Source of the DNA: Dryomyza anilis | Lineage: Eukaryota > Arthropoda > Insecta > Diptera > Dryomyzidae | Assembly (NCBI GenBank): GCA_951804985.1 | Contig: OX638132.1 | Coordinates: 105,246,526 to 105,310,525, forward strand | Direction of reading: 5' to 3' | DNA: 64,000 bases | Shown here: positions 46,901 through 58,777 of the stretch, in pieces | How positions within the stretch are numbered: the first letter of the stretch is position 1 | Layout: each line of letters starts with the position of its first letter | Made by a program: the position numbers and the translations under genes | The notes under the pieces: model-generated | Databases searched by the model: none | Told to the model about the DNA's origin: nothing | The model's input: the letters and a program-made list of their open reading frames with translations, nothing else

Positions 46901-49597
46901 TACGCTGGATATTTTTTATGAATTTTTGAAACTTGACCATTTACAAGGAACAAAAATATTAATATGAAGAAAAAGTCATGATGATGAAGTGGCCACTACT
47001 CCGTCCATGGTCCCCGTGCTGGAACTTCTTATAGTATGTTGTATGGGTAATGATTAGGGCTTTTCAAATATGTGATCGACATAGTTGGATCGATACGCTG
47101 GATATTTTTTATGAATTTTTGAAACTTGACCATTTACAAGGAACAAAAATATTAATATAAAGAAAAAGTCATGATGATGAAGTGGCCACTACTCCGTCCA
47201 TGGTTCCCGTGCTGGAACTTCTTATAGTAGGTTGGATAGGTAATGATTAGGGCTTTTCAAATATGTGATCGACATAGTTGGATCGATACGCTGGATATTT
47301 TTTATGAATTTTTGAAACTTGACCATTTACAAGGAACAAAAATATTAATATGAAGAAAAAGTCATGATGATGAAGTGGCCACTACTCCGTCCATGGTCCC
47401 CGTGCTGGAACTTCTTATAGTATGTTGTATGGGTAATGATTAGGGCTTTTCAAATATGTGATCGACATAGTTGGATCGATACGCTGGATATTTTTTATGA
47501 ATTTTTGAAACTTGACCATTTACAAGGAACAAAAATATTAATATAAAGAAAAAGTCATGATGATGAAGTGGCCACTACTCCGTCCATGGTCCCCGTGCTG
47601 GAACTTGTTATAGTAGGTTGTATGGGTAAAGCTTTAAGCTTTCCAAATCTGTAATCGACATAGTTGGATCGATACGCTGGATATTTTTTATGAATTTTTG
47701 AAACATGGCCATTTACAAGCAACAAAAATATCTATATGAAGAAAAAGTCATGATGATGAAAAGGCCACTACTCCGTCCATGGTCGCCGTGCTGGAAGTTT
47801 TTATAGTAGGTTGTATAGGTAATGCTTAGAGCTTTCCAAATCTGTGATCGACATAGTTAGATCGATACGCTGGATATATTTTATGAATTTTTGAAACTTG
47901 ACCATTTACAAAGAACAAAAATATTCATATGAAGAAAAAGTGATGATGATGAAGTGACCACTACTCCGTCCATGGTCCCCGTGCTGGAAATTCTTAAAGT
48001 AGGTTTATTAGGTAATCATTAGAGCTTTCCAAATCTGTGACCACTGTGAACTATGCGTGTCACAGATTTGGAAAGCCCTAATCATTACCTATCCAACCTA
48101 CTATAAAAAGTTCCAGCACGAGAATCATGGACGGAGTAGTGGCCACTTCATCATCATGACATTTTCTTCATATGAATATTTTTGTTCCTTGTAAATGGTC
48201 AAGTTTCAAAAATTCATAAAATATATCCAGCGTATCGATCCAAATATGTAGATTACATATTTGGAAAGCTATAATTATTACCTATCCAACCTACTATAAG
48301 AAGTTCCAGCACGGGAACCATGGACGGAGTAGTGGCCACTTCATCATCATGACTTTTTCTTCATATGAATATTTTTGTTCCTTGTAAATGGTCAAGTTTC
48401 AAAAATTCATAATATATCCAGCGTATCGATCCAAATATGTAGATTACATATTTGGAAAGCTACAATTATTACCTATCCAACCTACTATAAGAAGTTCCAG
48501 CACGGGGACCATGGACGGAGTAGTGGCCACTTCATCATCATCACTTTTTCTTCATATGAATATTTTTGTTCCTTGTAAATGGTCAAGTTTCAAAAATTCA
48601 TAAAAAATATCCAGCGTATCGATCCAACTATGTCAATCACATATTTGAAAAGCCCTAATCATTACCTATCCAACCTACTATATGAAGTTCCAGCACGGGT
48701 ACCATGGACGGAGTAGTGGCCACTTCATCATCATGACTTTTTCTTCATATAAATATTTTTGTTCCTTGTAAATGGTCAAGTTTCAAAAATTCATAAAATA
48801 TATCCAGCGTATCGATCCAAATATGTAGATTACATATTTGGAAAGCTATAATTATTACCTATCCAACCTACTATAAGAAGTTCCAGCACGGGGACCATGG
48901 ACGGAGTAGTGGCCACTTCATCATCATGACTTTTTCTTCATATAAATATTTTTGTTCCTTGTAAATGGCCATGTTTCAAAAATTCATAAAAAATATCCAG
49001 CGTATCGATCCAAATATGTAGATTACATATTTGGAAAGCTATAATTATTACCTACACAACCTACTGTAAGAAGTTCCAGCACGGGGACCATGGACGGAGT
49101 AGTGGCCACTTCATCATCATGACTTTTTCTTTATATTAATATTTTTGTTCCTTGTAAATGCTCAAGTTTCAAAAATTCATAAAAAATATCCAGCGTATCG
49201 ATCCAACTATGTAGGTCACAGATTTGGAAAGCTCTAATCATTACCTATCCAACCTACTATAAGGAGTTCCAGCACGGGGGCCATGGACGGAGTAGTGACC
49301 ACTTCATCATCACCACTTTTTCTCAATATATGACCAAGTTTAAAAATGTATATTAAATGTCTAATGGGTCGATCCATATACATAGGTTACATATTTGGAA
49401 AGCCCTATTCATTAGCTATCGAATGTATTAAATTGCATTCCAGCATGAAGATCCTGGACGGATTCGGAGTCATTTATGTGTACCAACCGGAAGATTTCAT
49501 CCGCTAACATAGCGGCTGTTAACGCTCTGTTAATGCTCTGTAAAAAAAATGGTTTGTGTCTTTGCTAAAAAAAATACGTATTTAACTTCACATACTT
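40995..49597. mobile_element. giant foldback element, 8,603 bp, 193-bp satellite arms
   Basis: The ends AAGTATGTGAAGTTAAATAC and GTATTTAACTTCACATACTT are perfect inverted repeats, and the unique terminal parts (about 40995-41300 and 49290-49597) are reverse complements of each other. The interior is a tandem array of 193-bp (sometimes 190-bp) monomers: TCCGTCC recurs at 41301, 41494, 41687 and 41880. About 35 units run forward to about 48040, then after a spacer of roughly 20 bp the orientation flips for about 6-7 units. A partial deletion shortens one unit near 44597. No transposase is present. It is flanked by 9-bp duplications and lies inside a reverse transcriptase gene. Structure and duplication size fit Foldback-type elements. 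Confidence 0.93.
48040..48062. other. inversion point of the 8.6-kb foldback array
   Basis: Monomers in forward orientation run up to GGAAAGCTC... CAAATCTGTGAC. After the short unpaired loop ACTGTGAACTATGCG the sequence continues as the reverse complement (GTCACAGATTTGGAAAGC). It is the tip of the potential cruciform. Confidence 0.8.
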
Positions 49598-49606
49598 CTT
49601 CTGTCA
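49598..49606. repeat. target site duplication CTTCTGTCA (right)
   Basis: Exact second copy of the 9-mer at 40986-40994, directly after CACATACTT. Confidence 0.92.
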
Positions 49607-50130
49607 TTGACCCAGAACCCAATCCATTCTTTTGCAGATGACAGTAATATTTGTCATTCATATTCATTCAACAAGCGTCCAAACTCTTTGGAGATTGAGA
49701 GTAAAAGACGCACTATGAATGACACACTCAATAATGACCTTAACACAATCTCCGAGTGGGGTCTTGCTAATAGAGTTGACTTTAATGCAAGCAAGACCCA
49801 ATGGTGTCTGTTATCTCACAAAATAATGGATTCACTTCTGCTGACTTACGCACTGTCTACACTACCTATATTCGGCCGAAGATGGAATACAATTCGCACA
49901 TTTGGGCAGGGGCTTCAAAATCCTACTTGGACTCCTCGACAGAATACAACAACGTGCGATATATTTAATTATCGTATTCTCATCAGGGACGTATGTAAAT
50001 CCAAGCACAATTTGTTAGGCAGCTCAAATACTGCTATGTTTCTCGTAGAAATTCGAAGAGTTTCTTCGTATTCCTTGAAAACTAATCGTAACCTTGTCAC
50101 TTACTGGAAGCGCCAGTAAAACTAGTGAAA
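49607..50130 (+). pseudogene. jockey-like reverse transcriptase, right fragment
   Basis: The first codons (LTQNPIHSFADDSN) carry the FADD catalytic motif and continue directly the frame that ended in NELLS before the foldback insertion. Next come an ISEWGLANRVDFNASKTQWCLLSHK region, then a frameshift and probable internal deletion. Another frame then gives VYTTYIRPKMEYNSHIWAGAS, the usual thumb region of this family. The element is dead and its 3' limit is approximate. Confidence 0.88.
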
Positions 50131-50300
50131 AACTGGTAGGAATTTGAAGAGTAAACCCCTGCCAGTTAAACTAATCAAAAACTGGTCTCTACCTAGTAAC
50201 CCTAGTCAAAAACTACTCGGTTACTAGTAGGGATTTGAAGAGTAGATCCCTGAAAGTAAAACTAGTCAAAAACTGATCCGTGACTGTCAGGGAAATACAC
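50131..50300. repeat. degenerate direct repeat of an ACTAGTCAAAAACTG-type unit
   Basis: The words ACTAGTCAAAAACTG/ACTGGTAGG and GGATTTGAAGAGTAGATCCCTG occur several times (for example 50125, 50160, 50200, 50255), with a longer unit of roughly 100 bp partly duplicated. The TACTAGTAACC-type words are also partly palindromic. The origin is unknown; it may be the tail of the retrotransposon or a small transposon. Confidence 0.4.
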
Positions 50301-50792
50301 AGAAACCAAAGAGCTTTACTGGCTAGTTTCTGGTCGGAATGTGCGTTAAATCGATTGCGAGTTTCTCGACAAGTGATTAGTTAACTGGCTGGATACTGGT
50401 AGGAATTGTACTTTGAAATGTTAATGTTCTAGTGACATAGACAAAAAACAGATTTAAAAAACCCAAATCTTTGAATTGAGTTTTACATTTTTAGCGGTGT
50501 AGTATACGTATGTAGAAGAGCGTATGTGGTCTCCTGCAGGCATTTAACAGATACAAATATAGAATTTAACTTTACATCATGACTGTCGCGCCGTCGACGA
50601 AGTTTTAAGTTTTTCTGATTGCGTTGGGGGCACAGAATAATTGAGCTGTCTTTATTTCCAACGTCTCTTCTAAAACTTTTTTTTTATTCTCACTTATCTC
50701 CCAGTTATTTATGTAGGTACCCTGATATTTTATATATTTTTACTTTTTAAAGCAAACAAAAAGAAATTTCAAACTATGTAACTTTATTTTCA

Positions 50793-50850
50793 TCGTCCGG
50801 TGGTCTAGTGGTTACTACTGTGCTCGAAGCACCACTCAAATTGTTCTATG
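50793..50850 (+). repeat. tRNA-like 5' half (A box only)
   Basis: CCGGTGGTCTAGTGGTTACTA carries a tRNA D-arm/A-box pattern and is followed by a TGCTCGAAGCA hairpin that resembles an anticodon arm. No B box (GGTTCGA) follows, so it is a truncated tRNA-derived sequence, possibly a SINE remnant. Confidence 0.3.
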
Positions 50851-52235
50851 TTGTTATTTTTAAATGTTTTGTTTCCACCAGAGCCCAGAAACTCTTAAGC
50901 GATTTTCTAAAAATAAGAATTATTTTTTCTTATTGCATTTTGTTTTGTTTTGAACAATTGTGCGAGTGCAATAAAGCAAGAGAGAGACGAGAATACTATA
51001 CGATAGAGCGCGTGTAAAAGAGAGAAATGTATATTGTAAGACGTATTTGTTTGGAATTTTCTATTCTTTACATATTTCCGATACCCTTGACTATCTAAAT
51101 TTTTAGCGAAGTTAATTTGAGACGAATTACTATGAAATATAGTTGTAATGCGTATGTTTAGTTCAATTTTCAAATGAATCATGACTATTTGAATTAGGTA
51201 TCCTAAAAAATTATCAACATTTTATGTTTCGTGGGAAATTTCAATATAAAAATTGTTTTATGTATTTTATAAACTCGAGCAACATATTCGACAGTTCTAA
51301 ATGTGTAATACAATAAATGTACCAACGAATATATATTTTTTTATATTAAAATACATTATAGCAGTTACATAAAATATGCGATAATTTTGTTAAAATTCCT
51401 CAACTTTTGTGTTTTTCATTTATTATGTGATAAGTTATTTATGCACATTTTTCCGAAACTCATATTGCAGTTTTGGACAGCTCAGAAAATTATTTAATTT
51501 TTTTTTACGACTGAATCCTATTTTTATTTTTAATATTTTTTCAGCATGTGGGTCTAGTTGTCGTATGTGGTATGTGTTCGCCTCACCGCCTAAAAACATG
51601 CAACGGAAAAGAGCAAAATATAACGCGGTCGTTACGCAACATTAACTATTTTTCATGGTGCTGCGTTCCCCAGTTGTCCATCACGTTGATTACGGTTCTG
51701 TCGTTGCCACTGCTAACCAACGTTGCCACCACATGCGCCTGCCTTCTCATTTTATATATGCCTTTTGAATGTGCACATTGTAGACGAAGTGCAGAACAAG
51801 TTTTTTTATCCTTTTTGTAGCTCTTTAAATACGCTATGAAATGTTTGTAAGGATTACGTGAACAACTCAGAGTCTTTCATATTTTCCTCATTTTCTTTTG
51901 TTGCCACGTATTTTATTTAATAGTTTTATGCTATGATGTAACATCATGATCCTTGTCTATAACTGTCTGTTTTATGACTGACGTACTTTTTTTTTAAGGA
52001 AGTATGTGAAGTTTTGTACTTTAAAGAATCAGACTTTTTTTTGATCTGCATCACCTCCTGGGTCGATTTAGCCAGCCAGTTTGTAAACAATTGATCATTT
52101 TACTGAAATTTGTCAGAGATATATTTCAAAATACATCAAATCGTTTAACGATTTAATTACTTTACAATGTCATAAATGTGAATTTTCAACGTTAATCTTA
52201 CAATCAAAATTTCAAAGCATTAAATCGATGTTTCT
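50851..52235. other. noncoding stretch
   Basis: AT-rich sequence. Frames of 70-90 codons (50907-51182 minus, 51409-51645 and 51548-51820 plus) have no recognisable domain. Confidence 0.35.
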
Positions 52236-52446
52236 ACACACAGAAAAAATATTATATAAATAATGCTTTTTTTACTATTAAAATATTCAATAGGATAAAT
52301 TATTATTTTAATCGGAAAATACCATTAAATACTAGAAAATACCATGACATTGCCATTGAGTTTATATAAAAAGATTTATTTTTTGTATACTATTAAATCA
52401 ATAACCAATTTTAATGCGATTTGAGTGAGTTTTTTTTCTGGGTGTA
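52236..52446. mobile_element. MITE, ACACCCAG family, copy 3 (reverse)
   Basis: It starts ACACACAGAAAAAATATT and ends TTTTTTTTCTGGGTGT. The interior is the reverse complement of copies at 2780 and 9187 (for example AATCGGAAAATACCA and TTATATAAAAAGATTTATTTTTTGTA). No coding capacity. Confidence 0.75.
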
Positions 52447-53124
52447 TTTAAAGCGATTTCTACAGAAAATGGTTGGAAAGAGTTGAGATATAAAATAAGA
52501 GTTGGAAATAACTGTGTTATTAAGAACACTAAGAATAGCTCTGTCAAAACAATGTCAAGACAGATAAGCGATAATTTGATGACAAGCCAAATATGGTACT
52601 TGACTTAAACACTTATCTGATAACAATATTTAGCGATTTTCAGCGCATTTTACAAAGCACTTAACTAATTTGTTATTAACTTGATTTTGCATCATAAACT
52701 AAGTTTTAGTGGCAGCTATATAAATGTTAAAGAATATTTCAATACAGATGGTTTATGAAAAAAAAAAATAACTTCTGAAACTTTTTGCACCAGGGCTTGA
52801 AAGAACCGGAATTAAAAAAAGACCATTAAATTGGGTTTTATTTTTTCTAAATAAAAAATAAATAAACTTTAATTCGTATATTTTTATCAAATATGTTACA
52901 TATCGTCACTGTCATGCCAAAGAGGCGAATGTGCATTTTTAAAAATATTGGAAATCAAATATTAAAGTTTGAAGTGCTTTAAAAATTAGTAAAAATTATT
53001 TTTTTTATTTGCATTTAAAATGTATGACAAAATATTTTTAAATAATGATGCCAATCGATAGGTTCTTTAAAAACACCCAATTCATGCCTTTACACTACTT
53101 TTTATAACTTATACCAATAAAAAG
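52447..53124. other. noncoding spacer
   Basis: AT-rich sequence, no gene or repeat recognised. Confidence 0.4.
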
Positions 53125-53950
53125 TTATGACAAAACGAGTTGGGAAAGTTAGGTCTTACCCATGTGACCTAACTTTCCCAGTCACATGGGACGGTCACAT
53201 GGGACGGACTTTTATAGTCGTTCGGGCCCGACTATGGAATACCCAACACCTTTGATGTGAATATTAACGTTGGTAATTTAATTGTATACTTACCTTTAAA
53301 ATTCTTAATTATGCTGAACATTCTTACACTCAGAATATTATTTACATATCAAATTTCTGACGACGTATATCAAATTAATTTTAAAAATTGATGTAAAAGT
53401 GAAAAAAAAAATGTTGAAACATGTAGAAAAATAAATGTGAGCGGATGACGCCCACTTTTAAAACATATGTAGAGATTTAAGGCTAATATTTGATAATTTT
53501 GTTTTCACTAATTTGCGAATAAAATGTCCATTATGAAAAAGCGACAAGTAATAAAAAAAATCAAATGTGGGCGTATCACGCCCATTTTTGGATCACATGT
53601 TTTTAGATGAATTCTAACGTTTTAAATTTTATAAGTATATCTTGAATACTTTTCGAGTTATTGCTTCGTAAAGAGTTATATAAAACTGACTTGTATGGGA
53701 GGTGGGCGTGTCCGTTGACCAATTTGGCTCATTTCCATTGACAAAACTAACTTTTGGCTAAAAAGTATTGAAGTATTCAAGTTATCGTGTATACGGACAG
53801 TAAGACAGACGGACATGGCTAAACGGACTCGGGTGGTGATGCTGATCAAGAATATATATACTTTTCCATACCGGACACGCCTCCTAAGGGACGTTACAAT
53901 ATATGCACAAAGTTATTATACCCTGTACCTCATAGGTGTAGGGTATAAAA
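53125..53950 (-). mobile_element. INE-1/Helentron-like repeat, copy c (reverse)
   Basis: On the minus strand it begins in the TATACCCTACACC region (about 53950), passes the short GACGGACA block (53800-53815) that replaces the long GTCT array, and ends with a hairpin (TATAGTCG...CGACTAT, about 53213-53235) and CCTAACTTTCCCAACTC. The same order and end words occur in copy d. An ACATGGGACGGTC unit is locally duplicated at 53185-53210. Confidence 0.6.
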
Positions 53951-55407
53951 ACGAAACGATTCGCCCTTTTCGCATGACAAGATTTTCAATGTTTCGAATT
54001 CGGCCCAAAGTTTTGAACTTTTTATTGAGTGCACAGTTAGTTAAATGCTATATTAAAATATTTTTCAAAACTATCCTAATTAACTAAAACAATTAATGTT
54101 TTTTTTTTACTATATAAATTATAAAATTAGTAAATACTGCTATGTATCATAGTCCATATTTATTTGTTAGTTTTATTTTTAAACGTTCAAATTCTAAAAC
54201 ATAATTGACCAAAGATCATCATCCACATTTACCACATATAATTAATTAGCAAAATCTGGCTGATGACATTGTTGATTGTTTTTCCTAACAAAAACGTTTC
54301 AGCAAACACCTAGCAGTGATGATGATTTTATTATCGTAAATACCACTTATTGTATTTATTTTCCTTTTATTAGACAAATAGTCTCAAGATCAATGTTTCT
54401 AATTGTAATAAATTAAATTTGTATTAGTTGTTTTGACCTAGAAATCATGTTTACGCCAATATTTTTAAAGTACATTCGTACATTTTTAGAGTAGGGTATA
54501 CATATCGAAATACCAAATCTACCAAATTAAAAGCACCTACACAAAATTCACCTATACAAAGCACCTTCAAAAATGTAAAATTTATATATATTATTTAATT
54601 TTTGAATGTACCCATTCTGCCATCCTTCGACCTTCGTTGTCTCGAACTAACTACAATAAAAAAAGTTCAATCTCGTAAAATTTCTCCAATTTAACGTTCG
54701 ATATCGTTACGAGATCTGGTCCATTATTGTGTGATTTCTCCATTTACTCGCATTGATCTCTTATCGATATTAATTTTTTTTATATAAGAATCAATGAAAA
54801 TTAAAAAAATCAATAAAAAATAAAAAAATTGAAAAATAAAAAAAATAAATGAATCGGATTATTTTGTTCAGATAGCCTTGTGAAATTAAAAATTAAAATT
54901 TTATTAAATTTAATTTAATCTTCTTATCCCAAAAGCTTAATTTCAGATAAATTGATTTAGATATTTTGTATATGCCTCCGTTTTTAGTTCTGACCTTAAA
55001 CTCGATCCCTTTATACCGCCGTATCTTATCAGGCTTTTAATGCCCAACGTTTTTATAATTTATATTATTTTATTACAAATAAACACAATTTGACGCTGAT
55101 TTATTTTGTGTTTTATCATCACTTTTAATTGCTGTCAATAACGATACAGATAATGATCCCATTATGGGTGAGGTGTGCTGCATACTTTAAGGCACCCTAA
55201 CATGCAGGTCTCTTTTTATGGTAGTACAATAAATACTATGGATCATTCGTAATCGTTTTAGTTTTCTTTATTGCAACTCACAGAAATTTATTTTTAATTT
55301 TTGCTTTTTATTTCATATCTCAATAATAGCAACTTACAAATCACCCACATTAAAAGTGCATTTTTAACCTGAGGCTAATTTGAATTTGATGTCAGGTGTA
55401 TTTTTAT
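53951..55407. other. noncoding stretch, extremely AT-rich centre
   Basis: Apart from A/T-rich low-complexity sequence around 54760-54860, nothing is recognised. No open frame has a motif. Confidence 0.4.
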
Positions 55408-55553
55408 ACCCTACACTAAGAGTGAAAGGGTATATTCAGTTTGGTACGCCGTTTGTAACACCCAGAAGGAAGCATCTCCGGTATGGAAAAGTATATATAT
55501 TCTTGATCAGCATGACCTCCTGAGTCGATTTAGCGATGTCCGTCTGTCCGTCC

Positions 55554-55595
<42 letters not shown>

Positions 55596-55596
55596 C

Positions 55597-55627
<31 letters not shown>

Positions 55628-56170
55628 TGAAATCCCTAAGACTTTTAAAATTGAAGAGCTAGATAAATGAAACTTATAACTTAGATTACTAATATACCTA
55701 CGCTGTATGTGCGAAAAAATTGGCGAGATCGGTCCATTGTGACCTATGATCCGACCACTTATGTTCAAATACCTCATATAAAATGTACATATAAAGATCA
55801 ATTTTTATGTATACGTGCTTAGGTAAACTTTTTTGGTCAAATATATATTGATATCATGCTCAAATACATGATAATAATGTTTTCCGGCGAAAAGACTTGT
55901 GGTTCACAAAAAAAAAAAATCGAAATTCGGTACACCTACCCATTTGTAAATATGGGTATCAAATGAATGGAAATTCTTCAGCGATTGAATGTTTGTAGTT
56001 ATTTTCAGGATTCGTATACCCTGGTGACCTATATATCACTTTGAATGGTAACCACACATATGTGTAGGGTATTTATAGTCGGCTTAGACCGACTATAATT
56101 TAGATAATCCTAACTATCATAATTACACCTACTTTAAAATTTCCCATGTGATCTAACCTTCCCAACTGGT
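55408..56170 (+). mobile_element. INE-1/Helentron-like repeat, most complete copy d
   Basis: Order of parts: TATACCCTACACTAAGAG start, GGTACGCCGTTTGTAACACC block, an expanded GTCT/GTCC microsatellite (about 55540-55626), a middle region with GTCCATTGTGACC, the TCGGTACACCTACCC block, a 24-bp hairpin TATAGTCGG-CTTAGA-CCGACTATA (about 56076-56099), and the end ...CTTCCCAACTGG. The GTCT array creates a false open frame of DRQT repeats on the minus strand. This architecture is that of the fly INE-1/DINE-1 (Helentron-related) elements. It also supplies the empty site for the SINE at 19005. Confidence 0.65.
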
Positions 56171-57560
56171 TTTCTTTTAATTTTTATTAATTGTTTAAGC
56201 GTTACGCACAACATGGCACAATTTCCTGCATATGACAGGAGTTGCAACAACCGCACCATTTTGATTTGCAGAGTGTGCAGGTTGTACATTATTTTATTTT
56301 TATTGTATTTGCTAATGACACGTGTTTTAATTTATTACAGCTGCTCGTTTCATGGCACAATGCGCTTGTCTGCCTGTTTACTCTAGAGGAACGTTTAATG
56401 TTCTTGAAAATACATTCAACGATAACAATGGTGATGATGATGATGACAATAATGATAATAATCAACATCACTATCGTATTGTGGAAATAAATCCATTTGA
56501 AACATGTTTGATTAAGATTTTGTGCGTTATTCCTACACATAGAATTTTGTTGTGCCTAATTCGGGTCTCTCAAATGTTAAGTCGGTTCTTATAGTTCAAA
56601 CATAAAGGGTTGTAGTTTGAACTATAACCAATTTAGAACAATTTTGTTGAGTTGGTTCTTACATCTTCTTTTTTCCAACATCATACCAAAGGTTTATTAG
56701 ATAAATTGTAGAATTGTGTGTTCTTTAGAATTTTTTTAAAACATACACACAGAAAAATCCTCCTTTGGCATGAGGCTGGAAGAAAGAAAAAGTTAGTTGT
56801 AGCAACCAACTTCATTCGGTTAAAACCAAAGGTCTACAAATATTCGGTTGGCGCTTAAAAATACAATTGGGAGTGTACAAAACTGTTCTAAAATAGGTTG
56901 CAGTCTCAACGACTAAGCGGTTGAGAGAACCGAATAAGTTAGTTGGACTGGCGCATCAAATCTCTATTATCTTCTGGGTACAATTTCTGAGCTAATAAAA
57001 TTTGTTAATAACCATTTTCTATACGAAGAAATATAAAATTACGTTTAAACAATTGTAAATTTTTGAAAAATTAAGCTATAATATTGACGTCATATTTTCG
57101 TCATTCGTTCGTTCGTTTTTTTATTTCATTTGAAATACAGAAAAATGCGATACAACTGTTTTTCAAATCGAATCGATAACTAAAATAGCGATATCGTATT
57201 AGACAAGTTATGTTAAATTTTTTTCGAAAACTGGTTACTAGAATTATAGAAAATGGAAACTATAATTTGGGCCAATAAATGATTTAAATGCTCTGTTTGC
57301 TATTTTTGCATATTTATTTAAAATCTTCAAGACTTTATATTTTTTTAATTCTCAAATAATAACTATTGTTTAAATTAGTAACATTAATTTAATAAAATAT
57401 TTTCTACAATTTCAGGTCATATTGAGGTATGTTGAAGCAGGTGTACAGAAATTCTCCCTAATGGAAGCAATTAAGCGCATTTTTTAAACAGGTATTTTAT
57501 AAGTCAGTCGACTATTAAGATATCGAAATTTTTATTTAATATTAACCCCCAAATAATGTA
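56171..57560. other. noncoding stretch
   Basis: A short GATGAT/AATAAT tract lies at 56421-56465. The rest is AT-rich. Open frames of about 80 codons overlap this tract and have no domain. Confidence 0.4.
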
Positions 57561-57565
57561 TTATT

Positions 57566-57775
57566 ATGGTGTGACTACGATTCGTTTCCAGTCCCCTTCG
57601 TCTAAATTTCGCTCTTTGAATCGAACGTTTGTTTTTGTTTTGCCAACTATGTTTCATAAACAAAAATTATTTTTTTTACTTTGTCGTATGATATATATGC
57701 TGGGAAAAAAAGCTCTCAAAACGAGCGTACTCAACGTTTCGTTTGATACATGAATCAAAAATTGTAGTCACACGA
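57566..57775. mobile_element. possible small inverted-repeat element
   Basis: GGTGTGACTACGATTCG on the left mirrors AATTGTAGTCACACG on the right, about 210 bp apart. There is only one copy in the window, so the call rests on the 13-base arms. Confidence 0.4.
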
Positions 57776-58521
57776 TATTCAACCGACATTCAAACTAATT
57801 GTAGCCGATATCATTGTCACCGGGAAATACATGATCGGAAATACGTAAGTCTAAATTCGGTTATAATCACTTCAATCATAAATAAAAAAGAAAACAATGG
57901 GAATTTCTCGAACGGAAAATTTTCAATACGATATTTGCATAAATAGAAAATAACATTTTATATGAAAATAGATTGTTTTCAATACAATTTAACTACTTAC
58001 TACACTTAAACAAAATCAAAACATTTCTTAAACAATTTTTCATCAGCTGCACATTAAAGATTCACATCTATTGATTTTTCCAATGGTGCTCATAACGCTC
58101 TTGTTAGATTCTCTTGTTTTCTTTTTCATTGTGCTTTTTTCTTTAGCACACCCACACAATAATGTACATACACACACACACACTCTTCAGCAATTTCAGA
58201 TACACATACACGAAAATGTTGTCGACGCGATCGATAATTAAATTAGCGAACAACAATGTTGTTTCCTTCTATAGAAGAATATGTGATTCGTAATTCATTT
58301 CGTGGCTAATCGACTAAATGAAAATAATCAAAATGAATGCATATTATTAGTTTTTATGGAAATCTAATAAGATGACAAATTACTCGATGTAAGGGTCAAT
58401 AGAAAATGAATTAAACTTGTTTTTTACCTATAATTCATAGGTATTATTTGCGTGATTATATTATTAAAAAATGTTTACTTTTTCTTTCACATAAATTAGT
58501 ATTTTATGTTTTTAACAAACT
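57776..58521. other. noncoding spacer
   Basis: AT-rich sequence with a short CACACA run near 58170-58182. No gene recognised. Confidence 0.4.
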
Positions 58522-58777
58522 ATAATCGTCGTTGTAGAACGAATAGTCACCAAATACATTTTCAAAATGCCAAATATTCATTTACAAAAATCTTTATAAA
58601 TCATTAAATTTTTAATCGATGATCACAATTTTTTTACCACATGATAAGAAAATGTAACTCTATTAATTGATTTTTCAACTTTAAAAATGTATCTTTATAA
58701 TATTAATCAACAAACTCGAAAATTAGGTTTTTCATAAAAATGTATTTGGTGATTTTTCGTTCTACAACGACGATATG
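58522..58777. mobile_element. MITE, ATCGTCGTTGTAGAACGA family, copy 2
   Basis: The ends ATAATCGTCGTTGTAGAACG and CGTTCTACAACGACGATAT mirror each other. The interior shares ACCACATGATAAGAAAATG and TTTTTCATAAAAATGTATTTGG with the reversed copy at 37951-38194. Confidence 0.8.

Noticed and set aside
41301..48040. Regularly spaced repeat array resembling a CRISPR-like structure
   Set aside because: Units are contiguous 193-bp satellites without unique spacers, in a eukaryotic transposon.
48375..48603. Overlapping open frames in the right arm of the 8.6-kb foldback
   Set aside because: They are fragments of satellite monomers, not genes.
51409..51820. Two overlapping frames with hydrophobic stretches
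   Set aside because: No domain, no splice signals consistent with a gene, and composition like the surrounding spacer.
55436..55801. Minus-strand frame rich in DRQT repeats
   Set aside because: It is the translation of the GTCT microsatellite inside an INE-1-like element.
56746..56990. ACACAGAAAAATCC ... TTCTGGGTAC pair resembling the local MITE families
   Set aside because: The two ends match different families and the interior matches none of the other copies.
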